Below the pieces are notes generated by a model, which was not told where the DNA came from, did not search any database, and saw only the letters and a list, made by a program, of their open reading frames with translations. Of a stretch of 64,000 nucleotides of DNA, positions 16,544-25,504 are shown piece after piece. Numbering within the stretch: the first letter of the stretch is position 1; each line of letters begins with the position of its first letter. Origin of the DNA: Pseudoblastomonas marina (GTDB lineage Bacteria > Pseudomonadota > Alphaproteobacteria > Sphingomonadales > Sphingomonadaceae); contig NZ_BMID01000001.1 of NCBI RefSeq assembly GCF_014641655.1, positions 1,478,427 to 1,542,426 of the forward strand, read 5' to 3'. The position numbers and the translations under genes are program-made.

Positions 16544-18214
16544 TTGTCTGCTAGAAAAGCAAAGCCCGTCGACAGCAAATCCCAGGCCGATCGCGATCTC
16601 ATCGCGCTCGGCATCGCCGCGGCCGCCATCATCATGTTCCTTGGCACCGGCAGCGCCGTCCTGCCCCAGATCGTGCGCGCCCAGCTCGAAGGGATCGCGG
16701 GCCCCGATACGGTGCTGACCAACGCCCTGCTGCTCAACATCGCGCTGATCATTTTCGGCTGGCGCCGCTATCGCGAGCTGCGGGTCGAAGTCCAGGAACG
16801 CCGTGCCGCCGAAGAACAGGCGCGCATACTGGCCGAAACCGATCCGCTGACCGGCTGCCTCAACCGCCGCAGCCTCAACAAGCAGACCGACCGCCTGATC
16901 GCCACCTGCGAGGATGGTGACGATGCGATCGCGTTCCTGATGATCGATCTCGACAACTTCAAGACGATCAACGATGTCAACGGACACCGCGCCGGAGACA
17001 CGGTGCTGAGCGAGATTACCGAGCGAATCAGCTCGATCCTGCCCGAAGAAAGCCTGCTGGCCCGACTTGGCGGGGACGAGTTCGGCTGCGTGGTAAGGTT
17101 CGAGAGCGATCATCCGCAGGTGGTCGACGACCTTGCCAAGCGGATCATCGAACGGATCTGCAAGCCGATCGCGCACGAGGACATCGCGCTCGATATCACC
17201 GCCTCGATCGGGCTCGCGCGGAGTGATTCCGGCCGTCCCGGCAGCGACGGCTCGACCGATGCGGCGAGCCTCATGCATTTCGCCGACATCGCGATGTACC
17301 ACGCGAAGAAGCACGGCCGGAACCGCTACTACTGGTTCGAACACCAGATGGAGCACGAGCTGCGGTTCCGCAGCCAGCTCGAGGCCGGGATCCGCCGCGG
17401 GCTGCACGAGGACGAGTTCGAACCCTATTACGAACAGCAGATCGACGTCGCGACGGGCGAACTCGTCGGTTTCGAGATGCTGGCACGGTGGAACTCGCCC
17501 CAACTCGGGATCGTCAACCCGGACGTCTTCATTCCGATTGCCGAGGAACTCGGCGTGATCGGCGAATTGTCCGAACAGCTTATCCGCAAGGCACTCGACC
17601 ACGCGAAGGAATGGGACGAGGATTTGACGCTGTCGGTGAACATATCGCCGGTCCAGCTGCGCGATCCTTGGTTCGCACAGCGCCTGCTCAAGCTGATGGT
17701 CGAAGCGAATTTCCCCGCCAACCGCCTCGACGTGGAAATCACCGAGACCTGCCTGCACGAGAATATCGGCCTGGTCCGCTCGCTGGTTTCGAGCCTCAAG
17801 AACCAGGGCGTCACCGTGAGCCTTGACGATTTCGGGACCGGCTACAGTTCGCTGGCGCAGCTGCGCTCGCTCCCCTTCGACCGAATCAAGATCGATCGCA
17901 GCTTCGTTTCGAACCTGCCCGAGGACCAGGAAGGCATGAAGATCGTCGAGGCGATCACGTCGCTGGGCGACGGGTTCGGCTTGCCGATCACCGCCGAAGG
18001 GATCGAAAACGAGCAAGTGCTCGCCAAGCTGCGCGGCCTCGGCAATTTCAAGGGCCAGGGCTACCTCTACGGTCGCCCCGAGCCAGCCGACCTCATTCGC
18101 ACCCGGTTGCGCAAGCTCGACCGGCTGCGGAAGGAAAACCCCACCTTCAAGACCAATGTCGTCGACGGTGCGGTCGCGTTTCGCAAGGATGCCGGCTCGG
18201 TCGTCAAGGGCTGA
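16544..18214 (+). CDS. membrane GGDEF-EAL cyclic di-GMP enzyme
   Basis: About 556 residues: two N-terminal TM helices (near 20-36 and 58-73), a GGDEF domain (about 95-260) and an EAL domain (about 280-545). The cyclase motif GGDEF is intact at 176-180, but no RxxD inhibitory site precedes it, so product feedback may be absent. The EAL signature is EML, while the catalytic NISPVQL, EITETCL and DDFGTGYSSL loops are kept, so phosphodiesterase activity is plausible. A TTG start at 16544 is preferred because AGGGGGTAAGG lies just before it; a GTG at 16523 is the alternative. A 21-bp TTAA-bounded AT-rich segment (16484-16504) precedes it. Confidence 0.9.
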   Translation: MSARKAKPVDSKSQADRDLIALGIAAAAIIMFLGTGSAVLPQIVRAQLEGIAGPDTVLTNALLLNIALIIFGWRRYRELRVEVQERRAAEEQARILAETDPLTGCLNRRSLNKQTDRLIATCEDGDDAIAFLMIDLDNFKTINDVNGHRAGDTVLSEITERISSILPEESLLARLGGDEFGCVVRFESDHPQVVDDLAKRIIERICKPIAHEDIALDITASIGLARSDSGRPGSDGSTDAASLMHFADIAMYHAKKHGRNRYYWFEHQMEHELRFRSQLEAGIRRGLHEDEFEPYYEQQIDVATGELVGFEMLARWNSPQLGIVNPDVFIPIAEELGVIGELSEQLIRKALDHAKEWDEDLTLSVNISPVQLRDPWFAQRLLKLMVEANFPANRLDVEITETCLHENIGLVRSLVSSLKNQGVTVSLDDFGTGYSSLAQLRSLPFDRIKIDRSFVSNLPEDQEGMKIVEAITSLGDGFGLPITAEGIENEQVLAKLRGLGNFKGQGYLYGRPEPADLIRTRLRKLDRLRKENPTFKTNVVDGAVAFRKDAGSVVKG

Positions 18215-18274
18215 ACGCTCCCGTCGTCCGGATGCTGGACCTGCCGGGTCCAGCCGCCTACTAGACCGCGCATC

Positions 18275-19090
18275 ATGCGTGTCGATTTCACCAAGATGCA
18301 CGGGCTCGGTAACGACTTCGTCGTGATCGACCAGCGTGCGCGCGAAAACGTGCACATGGACCGCGCATTGGCGGCCGCCCTCGCCGATCGCAACACCGGC
18401 ATCGGCTGCGACCAAGTGATCCTGCTCGAACCGTCCGAAGTCGCCGATTTCCGCATGCGGATCTTCAACGCCGATGGCGGCGAGGTCGAGGCCTGCGGCA
18501 ACGCCTCGCGCGCGATCGCGCTATTCCACGGCAGCGCCGCCCGGATCGAAACCGGCGGCGGGCTGCTAGAGGTCACCCCCGGAAATGGCGGCGCGGCGGT
18601 GGCGATGGGCCGACCGCGCTTCGGCTGGGAGGATATCCCGCTCGACTACGCGATGGACACGAGCGAAATGCCGCTCTCCTGGGACGGGCTCGAACGCCCC
18701 TTCGCGGTCAATGTAGGCAATCCGCACGCGGTCTTCTTCGTACCCGCGATCGAGGACGTCGAGCTCGGCTCGCTCGGCCCGACGATCGAACGCGATCCCG
18801 TCTTTCCCGAAGGCGTCAATGTCGGCGTCGCGAGCGTGGCTTCGCGCGACCGCATCTCGCTGCGCGTGTGGGAGCGCGGCGCCGGGCTGACCCGCGCCTG
18901 CGGCACCGGCGCCTGCGCCGCGGTGGTCGCCGCGGTCGAACGCGGTCTCACCGATCGTATTGTCACCGTCGCCTTGCCGGGCGGCGAGCTCGTCATCTCC
19001 TACGATGAAGACGGGCAGATCACCATGCGCGGGCCCGCGAGCGAAAGCTTCCGCGGCAGTTTCGATCCCGCCGATTACGGTGCCGCCTGA
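18275..19090 (+). CDS. dapF: diaminopimelate epimerase
   Basis: A 271-residue PLP-independent racemase converting LL- to meso-diaminopimelate for lysine and peptidoglycan. The two catalytic cysteines are Cys74 (EACGNASRA) and Cys209 (RACGTGACAA), and the N terminus FTKMHGLGNDFVV is diagnostic. Its stop overlaps the mtaB start (TGATG), and it opens the dapF-mtaB-ftsY-yciB run. Confidence 0.97.
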   Translation: MRVDFTKMHGLGNDFVVIDQRARENVHMDRALAAALADRNTGIGCDQVILLEPSEVADFRMRIFNADGGEVEACGNASRAIALFHGSAARIETGGGLLEVTPGNGGAAVAMGRPRFGWEDIPLDYAMDTSEMPLSWDGLERPFAVNVGNPHAVFFVPAIEDVELGSLGPTIERDPVFPEGVNVGVASVASRDRISLRVWERGAGLTRACGTGACAAVVAAVERGLTDRIVTVALPGGELVISYDEDGQITMRGPASESFRGSFDPADYGAA

Positions 19091-20271
19091 TGGGCGCGCA
19101 CGTCGTCACGCTGGGCTGCCGCCTGAACCTTGCCGAAAGCGAGGAAATCCGCAGCATTCTGTCGCGCGAGGACGACCTCGTGGTGATCAACAGCTGCGCG
19201 GTGACGAGCGAGGCGGTGAGGCACACCCGCCAAGCGATCCGCCGCGCGCGGCGCGAACACCCGGGAGCGCGCCTGCTGGTGACCGGCTGCGCGGCCGAGA
19301 CCGAACGCGACCAGCTCGCCGCGATGCCCGAGGTCGACGGCCTCGTGCCCAATGCCGAAAAGCGCGATCCGCGGCGCTGGAACGTCGCGCCCGAAGGCGT
19401 CCTCGCCCCGGAGCACACCCGCGCCTTCATCGAGATCCAGAACGGCTGCGATCACAGCTGCACCTTCTGCATCATCCCGCAGGGCCGCGGGCGCAGCCGC
19501 TCTCGCCCGATCCCGGAGGTTGTCGCCGATATCGAGCGCCATCTAGACCGCGGCGCGGCCGAAATCGTGCTCACCGGGGTCGATGTCACCAGCTGGGGGC
19601 ACGACCTGCCCGGTGAACCGCCGCTCGGTACACTGGTAGAGGCGATCCTCGCCCGCCTCCCGGAGGTCCGCCGCTTGCGGATGTCCTCGGTCGACGGGAT
19701 CGAGCTGGACGATACCCTGCTCGACCTGCTTGCGCACGAGCCGCGCATGATGCCGCATGTGCACCTCTCGCTGCAGCATGGTCACGATTTGATTCTCAAG
19801 CGGATGAAGCGGCGCCATAGCCGCGCCGACGCGGTCTCGCTGGTCGCGTGGCTCAAGGCGCGCCGGCCCGAGATCGCGATCGGTGCCGACCTGATGGCCG
19901 GCTTCCCGACCGAGAGCGAAGAAGCACACAAAGCCAACCTTTCGATCATCGGCGAGCTCGACATCGTTCACGGCCATATCTTCCCGTTCTCGCCACGCCA
20001 CGGCACGCCGGCTGCGCGGATGCCGCAGGTCGACGGCCTGACGATCAAGGCGCGCGCCAAGGCGCTTCGCGGAGAGGTCGCGCGGGTTCGTCGGGAATGG
20101 CTCGAAAGCCGCGTCGGGATCGCGCAGGACGTGCTGGTCGAAAAGGGCGGAGTCGGCCATGCCCCCGATTTTGCGCCTTTCAGGGTCGGAGACGGACCCC
20201 ATAGTGCATCGGAGCCCGGCGAAATCGTGCGCATCGCACCGAGCAAAGTTGAAGAAGGAATGCTGGTTTGA
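19090..20271 (+). CDS. mtaB: tRNA t6A37 methylthiotransferase MtaB
   Basis: A 393-residue radical SAM methylthiotransferase that converts t6A37 to ms2t6A37. The N-terminal UPF0004 domain has Cys10, Cys36 and Cys67 for one [4Fe-4S] cluster; the radical-SAM triad is Cys120/Cys124/Cys127 (GCDHSCTFCIIPQGRG). The GCRLN opening favours MtaB over MiaB or RimO. The C-terminal TRAM-like region is short. It overlaps both neighbours by 1-4 bp, the dapF-mtaB-ftsY order seen in other alphaproteobacteria. Confidence 0.93.
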   Translation: MGAHVVTLGCRLNLAESEEIRSILSREDDLVVINSCAVTSEAVRHTRQAIRRARREHPGARLLVTGCAAETERDQLAAMPEVDGLVPNAEKRDPRRWNVAPEGVLAPEHTRAFIEIQNGCDHSCTFCIIPQGRGRSRSRPIPEVVADIERHLDRGAAEIVLTGVDVTSWGHDLPGEPPLGTLVEAILARLPEVRRLRMSSVDGIELDDTLLDLLAHEPRMMPHVHLSLQHGHDLILKRMKRRHSRADAVSLVAWLKARRPEIAIGADLMAGFPTESEEAHKANLSIIGELDIVHGHIFPFSPRHGTPAARMPQVDGLTIKARAKALRGEVARVRREWLESRVGIAQDVLVEKGGVGHAPDFAPFRVGDGPHSASEPGEIVRIAPSKVEEGMLV

Positions 20272-21188
20272 GCCTGAGTTGGTCCGAACGCCTGACGGGC
20301 GGCTTCAAGAAAACGTCGGAGCGCCTCTCGGGCAATCTCGCCGGGCTCGGCGGGACGACGAAGCTCACCCCTGCGCAGCTCGACGAGATCGAGGACGCGC
20401 TGATCGTTTCCGACCTCGGCCCGCGCGCCGCCGCGCGGATCCGCGACAAGCTGGAGGAGCATCGCTTCGAAGGCGGTGCCGACGAACGCGCGATCCGCGA
20501 ACAGGTCGCGGTCGAGATCGCCGAAATCCTGCGACCGGTGGCCAAGCCGCTCGAAGTCACGGCTTTTCCCCGCCCGCAGGTGATCCTCGTGATCGGGGTC
20601 AACGGCAGCGGCAAGACCACCACCATCGCCAAGCTCGGCCACCTGTTCCAGGAGGACGATTACGAAGTCATGCTGGCGGCGGGCGACACCTTCCGCGCAG
20701 CCGCGATCGGCCAGCTGAAAGTCTGGGGCGAGCGGCTCGGCGTACCGGTGGTCGCGGGCGCTGAAGGCGGCGATCCCGCCTCGATCGTGTTCGACGCGGT
20801 TAAGCAGGCAACCGATATCGGCACCGACGCACTGATCGTCGACACCGCCGGCCGCCTCCAGAACAAGCGCGAGCTGATGGACGAGCTAGCGAAGATCCGG
20901 AAGGTGCTCGGCAAGCTCAATCCCGAGGCGCCGCACGACGTCGTGCTGGTGCTCGACGCGACAAATGGCCAGAACGCACTCTCGCAGATCGAAGTTTTCA
21001 AGGAGATGGCGGGCGTGACCGGGATCGTGATGACCAAACTCGACGGCACCGCGCGTGGCGGCGTGCTGGTCGCCGCGGCCGAGCAATACGGCCTCCCTGT
21101 CCACGCGATCGGCGTCGGCGAGAAGATGGATGACCTGCGCCCCTTCGACCCCGACCTCGTCGCGCGCGTCATTGCGGGAGTGGCTTGA
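20268..21188 (+). CDS. ftsY: signal recognition particle receptor FtsY
   Basis: A 306-residue SRP GTPase docking ribosome-nascent-chain-SRP complexes at the membrane. The N domain (about 1-95) is followed by the G domain: G1 GVNGSGKTTTIAKL, the insertion box with GDTFRAAAIGQL, G3 DTAGRLQ, G4 TKLDGTARGG. The long acidic A domain of E. coli FtsY is missing, as in many alphaproteobacteria. TTG start overlapping the mtaB stop (TTTGA), with GAAGGA upstream. The matching SRP RNA lies at 55.8 kb. Confidence 0.96.
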   Translation: MSLSWSERLTGGFKKTSERLSGNLAGLGGTTKLTPAQLDEIEDALIVSDLGPRAAARIRDKLEEHRFEGGADERAIREQVAVEIAEILRPVAKPLEVTAFPRPQVILVIGVNGSGKTTTIAKLGHLFQEDDYEVMLAAGDTFRAAAIGQLKVWGERLGVPVVAGAEGGDPASIVFDAVKQATDIGTDALIVDTAGRLQNKRELMDELAKIRKVLGKLNPEAPHDVVLVLDATNGQNALSQIEVFKEMAGVTGIVMTKLDGTARGGVLVAAAEQYGLPVHAIGVGEKMDDLRPFDPDLVARVIAGVA

Positions 21189-21832
21189 TGACCGATACCC
21201 CTGCCCCCAAGCCCAAGTCTGGCCTCGCCAACCTGCTGGTCGATTACGGCCCGATCATCGTCTTCTTCGGCGTCTACAAATATTTTGCCCCCGAGGGCGA
21301 TAACCCGATCCAGAACGTGATCGCGGTAGTGTGGGGCACCGGCGCCTTCATGATCGCAGCGGTCGCCGCGCTGCTCTATTCCAAGTTCAGGCTCGGCAAG
21401 GTGTCGCCGATGCTCAAGCTGTCGACCGCGCTGATCGTGTTTTTCGGCGGGCTGACCGTTATCCTGCGCGATCCTGTCTTCGTCCAGCTCAAGCCCACGC
21501 TGATCTATGCCGGATTCGGCATCGCGCTGCTGGTAGGCGTGTGGCGCGGCCACGCGCTGCTTAAATACCTGCTCGAAGCGGCGTTCGAAGGGCTCGACGC
21601 GGAAGGCTGGCGCAAGCTGTCCCTGCGCTGGGGCGTGTTCTTCCTCTTGCTAGCCGTCACCAACGAGGTGCTGCGGCTGCAGTTCGATTTCGAAACCTGG
21701 CTCGCAGCGAAGCTGTGGCTGTTCCTGCCCGCGACCTTCCTCTTTACCTTTGCGCAGGTCCCGATGCTGCTAAAGCACGGTCTCGCGGTCGAAGAAGACG
21801 CGTTGAAGGACAAGCCGCATACGGGGGAATAA
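21188..21832 (+). CDS. yciB: inner membrane-spanning protein YciB (septation protein A)
   Basis: A 214-residue protein with five to six membrane helices. The opening NLLVDYGPIIVFFGVYKYF and the FVQLKPTLIYAGFG and LRWGVFFLLLAVTNEVLRL segments are characteristic of YciB/IspZ, involved in envelope integrity and division. ATG overlaps the ftsY stop. Last gene of the dapF run; a small GGGGAATAATTCCCC palindrome covers its stop. Confidence 0.92.
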   Translation: MTDTPAPKPKSGLANLLVDYGPIIVFFGVYKYFAPEGDNPIQNVIAVVWGTGAFMIAAVAALLYSKFRLGKVSPMLKLSTALIVFFGGLTVILRDPVFVQLKPTLIYAGFGIALLVGVWRGHALLKYLLEAAFEGLDAEGWRKLSLRWGVFFLLLAVTNEVLRLQFDFETWLAAKLWLFLPATFLFTFAQVPMLLKHGLAVEEDALKDKPHTGE

Positions 21833-21838
21833 TTCCCC
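21823..21838. terminator. short palindromic hairpin at yciB/kup convergence
   Basis: GGGGAA-TAA-TTCCCC spans the yciB stop and lies 5 bp before the convergent kup stop. The stem is short and lacks a T-tract, so termination is only plausible. Confidence 0.4.
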
Positions 21839-21842
21839 AGGA

Positions 21843-23804
21843 CTAGATCTTCAGCTGGCTGCCCAGTTCGACCACGCGATTGGTCGGCAGGCGGAAGAAG
21901 TCCATCGGCGTCGCAGCATTGCGCAACATCCACGCGAACAGCTTTTCACGCCACAGCGCCATGCCCGGATTGTCCGAGGCCAGCAGCGTCTGGCGCGAAA
22001 GGAAGAAGCTGGTCTTCATCAGGTCGAACGGCCCGCCGCACAGATCCTGCGCGGTCAGCGCCTTGGGCAGGTCGGTTTCCTCGACGAAGCCGTAATGCAG
22101 GACCAAGCGATAGAATCCGTCGCCTAGGTCGATCATCTCGCAGCGGTCGGCAGGATCGACCACCGGCACGTCTTCCACCTGCACCGTCAACACCACCACG
22201 CGCTCGTGCAGCACCTTGTTGTGCTTGATGTTGTGAAGCAGCGCCGATGGCACGCCCTTGCTCGCAGACGCCATGAAGATCGCTGTGCCCGGCACGCGCT
22301 TGGCCGACGAGCGCGCGCTCTTGGCGAAGACTTCGAGCGGCAGGCCGCTTTCGGCCATGCGTGCGCGCATCAGCTTACGTCCCCTCGCCCAGGTGGTGAG
22401 CATGGTGAAGACCACCCCACCCACGACCAGCGGGAACCACCCGCCATCGGGGATCTTGGTCAGGTTCGCGGCGAAATAGGCCCCGTCAACCACCAGGAAC
22501 AGCAGAACCACCGGCGCGGCATACCACCACTTCCATTTCCACACGCCGACCAGCAGCACCGCCATCAGCAGCGTATCGATCGTCACCGCACCGGTCACCG
22601 CGATGCCGTAGGCGCTCGCGAGGTTGGACGAGTCCTGGAAGGTCAGCACAAGCAGGATCACCGCCACCATCAGCGCCCAGTTGACGACCGGGATGTAAAT
22701 CTGCCCGGCCTCGGTCTCGCTGGTGTGGCGGATCGACATACGCGGGATAAAGCCGAGCTGCATCGCCTGGTGGGTGATCGAGAACGCGCCCGAGATCACC
22801 GCCTGGCTGGCGATGAAAGTCGCCATGGTGGCAAGAATCACCAGCGGCAGACGCAGTTGTTCAGGCGCCATCAGGAAAAACGGGTTGCGGACTGCTTCTT
22901 GCGCCTCGGCCAGCGGCAGCGAGGCGATCATCGCCGCCTGGCCGAAATAGTTGAGCAGCAGGCACGGCATGACGAAGCCGAACCACGAGAGCCGCATCGG
23001 CCCGCGTCCGAAATGCCCCATGTCCGAATACAGGGCTTCAGAACCGGTCACCGCGAGGACCACGGCACCCAGCGCGAGGAATGCAACGAAGCGATCGGTG
23101 ATGAAGAACTGGATCGCATAATAGGGGTTGAGCGCGGCGAGGATTTCGGGGTGGCCGACGATCTGGATCGTGCCGAGCGTTGCGATCACGCAGAAATACA
23201 CCACCATCACCGGGGCGAAGAGCTTGCCCACCGTTGCCGTCCCGCGCTTTTGCAGCAGGAACAGGAACACGAGGAGAAACAGCGCGATCGGAATGACAAG
23301 CGGATCGAGAGATTCATTCACCACCGTGAGCCCCTCAACCGCGGAGAGGACGGAAATCGCCGGTGTGATCATGCTGTCGCCGTAGAACAGCGAAGTTGCA
23401 AAGACGCCGAGAAGCACGACGAGCCATGCCCATCGGCCCCCTTTCATACGGCGCGAGAGCAGCGCAACCAAGGCGAGGCTGCCACCCTGCCCGTTATTGT
23501 CCGCGCGCATCAGGATGGTGACGTACTGGATCGCGACGACCAGCAGCATCGACCAGAAAATCAGGCTGACGACGCCGTAGATGTGCAGCGCGTCGACCGG
23601 GATCGAATAGTCGCGCTGCGCCGAAAAAGTCTCGCGGAAGGCGTAGAGCGGGCTTGTGCCGATATCGCCGAACACGACGCCGATCGCGCCGAGCGCGAGT
23701 GCACCCTTGGTCGCACCCTTGCGATGGCCGCCATTGGCGGTCCGGTCCTTGGCGGCCCCGGAATCGCCGGGTTCGGGAATGTTGTCGCTGGTGCTAGCGC
23801 TCAT
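21843..23804 (-). CDS. kup: Kup-family potassium uptake protein
   Basis: A 653-residue K+/H+ symporter with about 12 TM helices. The first helix carries [22 protein letters not shown] and the second the RADNNGQGG loop, both hallmarks of Kup. A cytoplasmic C-terminal domain (from about 470) includes the HYGF-containing part ([18 protein letters not shown]). The hydrophilic N terminus is a little longer than in E. coli Kup. Monocistronic, 103 bp after the ccmI stop on the same strand. Confidence 0.96.
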   Translation of the reverse strand: MSASTSDNIPEPGDSGAAKDRTANGGHRKGATKGALALGAIGVVFGDIGTSPLYAFRETFSAQRDYSIPVDALHIYGVVSLIFWSMLLVVAIQYVTILMRADNNGQGGSLALVALLSRRMKGGRWAWLVVLLGVFATSLFYGDSMITPAISVLSAVEGLTVVNESLDPLVIPIALFLLVFLFLLQKRGTATVGKLFAPVMVVYFCVIATLGTIQIVGHPEILAALNPYYAIQFFITDRFVAFLALGAVVLAVTGSEALYSDMGHFGRGPMRLSWFGFVMPCLLLNYFGQAAMIASLPLAEAQEAVRNPFFLMAPEQLRLPLVILATMATFIASQAVISGAFSITHQAMQLGFIPRMSIRHTSETEAGQIYIPVVNWALMVAVILLVLTFQDSSNLASAYGIAVTGAVTIDTLLMAVLLVGVWKWKWWYAAPVVLLFLVVDGAYFAANLTKIPDGGWFPLVVGGVVFTMLTTWARGRKLMRARMAESGLPLEVFAKSARSSAKRVPGTAIFMASASKGVPSALLHNIKHNKVLHERVVVLTVQVEDVPVVDPADRCEMIDLGDGFYRLVLHYGFVEETDLPKALTAQDLCGGPFDLMKTSFFLSRQTLLASDNPGMALWREKLFAWMLRNAATPMDFFRLPTNRVVELGSQLKI

Positions 23805-23907
23805 CGCAGTGCCTGTTGCTGGCCGACTCGAAGTGCGGATGCGGTCGATCCCGCAGGCGCGAAGGCGCGCGCTCTATCACCACGCGGCAGCCAGGGCAAA
23901 CGTGCGT

Positions 23908-24567
23908 TCATTCCGTCTCGCTTCGGGGCGATTCCGGCATCCGGCGAGCGCGCTCGAGCATCATGCCGAGTTGCGCCACCCGCGCCTCCATCACAGCGCG
24001 TGCGGGTGTGCCCTCTTCGGTACGCTCGAGCGCGAGCGCCCACAATTCAAGCACTCGATCGAATTCGCCCGCGGTGAGCCAGCCGACGCCGAGGAAGAAA
24101 TAGGGTGCCGGATTGGCCTCGTCGGCGATCGCGGCGCGGCGATAGGCCTCGGTCGCAGCCTCAGTGAGATTGCCTTCGGCCTCCGCGAACAGGGCGTTGC
24201 CTAGCGCGGTCCAGGCCTCGGAATCCTGGGGGTTTTCGCGCAGGTAGCCATTGAGGAGACCGGCCGCGTACTCGAACCGTCCATTGCGGGCGAGTGCATC
24301 GGCGGTGACGATCTCGCGGGTCGGCGAGATCGCTTCGTCCTCGAACTGGCGGCGCGCCTCGACCAGTGCGGCTCCATCGTAGCCGGCCTCGCTCGTAAGT
24401 TGCTTGGGCGCACCCGCCTGACCGGGTTCCGATTGCAAGGCATAGCCGGCAGCCCCGAGCACCAGCGCCGCGGCGACAGCTTCCCACGCGCCGCGCTCGA
24501 GCTTGAGCACGACCACCAGCGCCGCCATCACCAGCACCACGAACAGGATGATCGGGATCCACGCCAT
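23908..24567 (-). CDS. ccmI: cytochrome c biogenesis TPR protein CcmI (CycH)
   Basis: A 219-residue protein with two N-terminal TM helices (about 2-20 and 28-44) and TPR-like helices (AGLLNGYLRENPQDSEAWTALGNALF, AYRRAAIADEANPAPYFFLG). This is the CcmI module that hands apocytochrome c to the haem lyase. It is shorter than typical CcmI (around 400 residues), lacking a large C-terminal periplasmic part. The start overlaps the ccmH stop (ATGA), and it ends the ccm operon. Confidence 0.85.
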   Translation of the reverse strand: MAWIPIILFVVLVMAALVVVLKLERGAWEAVAAALVLGAAGYALQSEPGQAGAPKQLTSEAGYDGAALVEARRQFEDEAISPTREIVTADALARNGRFEYAAGLLNGYLRENPQDSEAWTALGNALFAEAEGNLTEAATEAYRRAAIADEANPAPYFFLGVGWLTAGEFDRVLELWALALERTEEGTPARAVMEARVAQLGMMLERARRMPESPRSETE

Positions 24568-24977
24568 CAGCCGCGTCCCTTGCGCCGGATCCGGCTCCAG
24601 GCAAGCCCGCCGACCGCGAGCAGGATCAGCAGAGGCCCGGCGAAGAGCGGCCAGGTCGTGGTGTCGAGTTCGGGTTCGAAGGTAACGTAGGCGCCATAGC
24701 GTTCGACCAGCCAGTCGCGGATTTCGTCCGGGCTTTGGCCTTCCGCAATGCGCTCGCGCACGAGGCTGCGCATGTCGGCCGCCATCGGCGCGTCACTGTC
24801 GGCGATCGACTGGCTCTGGCAGGTGATACAGCGCAGCGAGTGCATGAGGTCGCGCGCCGCAGCTTCCTGCGCCGGATCTTCCAGCTGGCGATCGGCATAG
24901 GGACTCGTCACCGCAGCTTCCTGCGCCGCTAGCGGTTGCGCGACAAACGCCAGCAGCAGGGGTGCCAGCCACTTCAT
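24567..24977 (-). CDS. ccmH: cytochrome c maturation thioredoxin-like CcmH
   Basis: A 136-residue periplasmic, membrane-anchored thiol oxidoreductase that keeps the apocytochrome CxxCH reduced. A signal peptide (MKWLAPLLLAFVAQPLAAQE) is followed by LRCITCQSQSIADSDAP with Cys50 and Cys53, and a C-terminal TM helix ending in RIRRKGRG. ATG at 24977 lies within the ccmG stop overlap. Confidence 0.94.
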   Translation of the reverse strand: MKWLAPLLLAFVAQPLAAQEAAVTSPYADRQLEDPAQEAAARDLMHSLRCITCQSQSIADSDAPMAADMRSLVRERIAEGQSPDEIRDWLVERYGAYVTFEPELDTTTWPLFAGPLLILLAVGGLAWSRIRRKGRG

Positions 24978-25504
24978 CGCGACGCCTCCCGCCACTTCTC
25001 GATGATTTCCGGCACCTGTTCGGGGCGGATCTCGCCGATATGCTGGTAGCGGATCACCCCCGCACCATCGACGATGAAGCTTTCGGGCACGCCCGCGCTG
25101 CCTAGCATCACCTGGAAGCGGCCATTCGGATCGGCCCCGATGCGCTGGAACGGGTCGCCATATTGCGCGAGGAAGGCCTGCACCTGGGCCGGCGTATCGC
25201 GCACTGCGACCGCATCGATCGGCACGCCGGCTCGCGCGAGTTCGACCAGCTGCGGGTTCTCGACCCGGCAGGGGATGCACCAGCTCCCGAACACGTTGAT
25301 CATCCGCGCCTCGCCCGCTCGGAAATCGGCGCGCGAGAGGCCCGGACGACCGGCAATCTGTGGGTCGAGCGCGAATTCGGGGAGCTGCTGGCCGACCAGC
25401 CGACTGGGGATGTCGCGCGAAGGAGGCGCGACCAGCGCCCAGATCGCCAGGCCTGCGAAAGCCACAAAGATCACCAGCGGGACCCAGATGAAGAGCTTGC
25501 GCAT
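24974..25504 (-). CDS. ccmG: thiol:disulfide interchange protein CcmG (DsbE)
   Basis: A 176-residue thioredoxin-fold protein with an N-terminal anchor helix (about 4-24). The active site is Cys76-Ile-Pro-Cys79 in FGSWCIPCRVENPQL, and the cis-Pro region is AGVPESFIVDGAG. It reduces apocytochrome or CcmH. Four-base overlaps with ccmF upstream and ccmH downstream. Confidence 0.95.
   Translation of the reverse strand: MRKLFIWVPLVIFVAFAGLAIWALVAPPSRDIPSRLVGQQLPEFALDPQIAGRPGLSRADFRAGEARMINVFGSWCIPCRVENPQLVELARAGVPIDAVAVRDTPAQVQAFLAQYGDPFQRIGADPNGRFQVMLGSAGVPESFIVDGAGVIRYQHIGEIRPEQVPEIIEKWREASR

Noticed and set aside
22206-24077. A 623-codon frame antisense to kup and extending past its start
   Set aside because: His/Arg/Gln/Asp-rich product without domains; shadow of kup codon bias.
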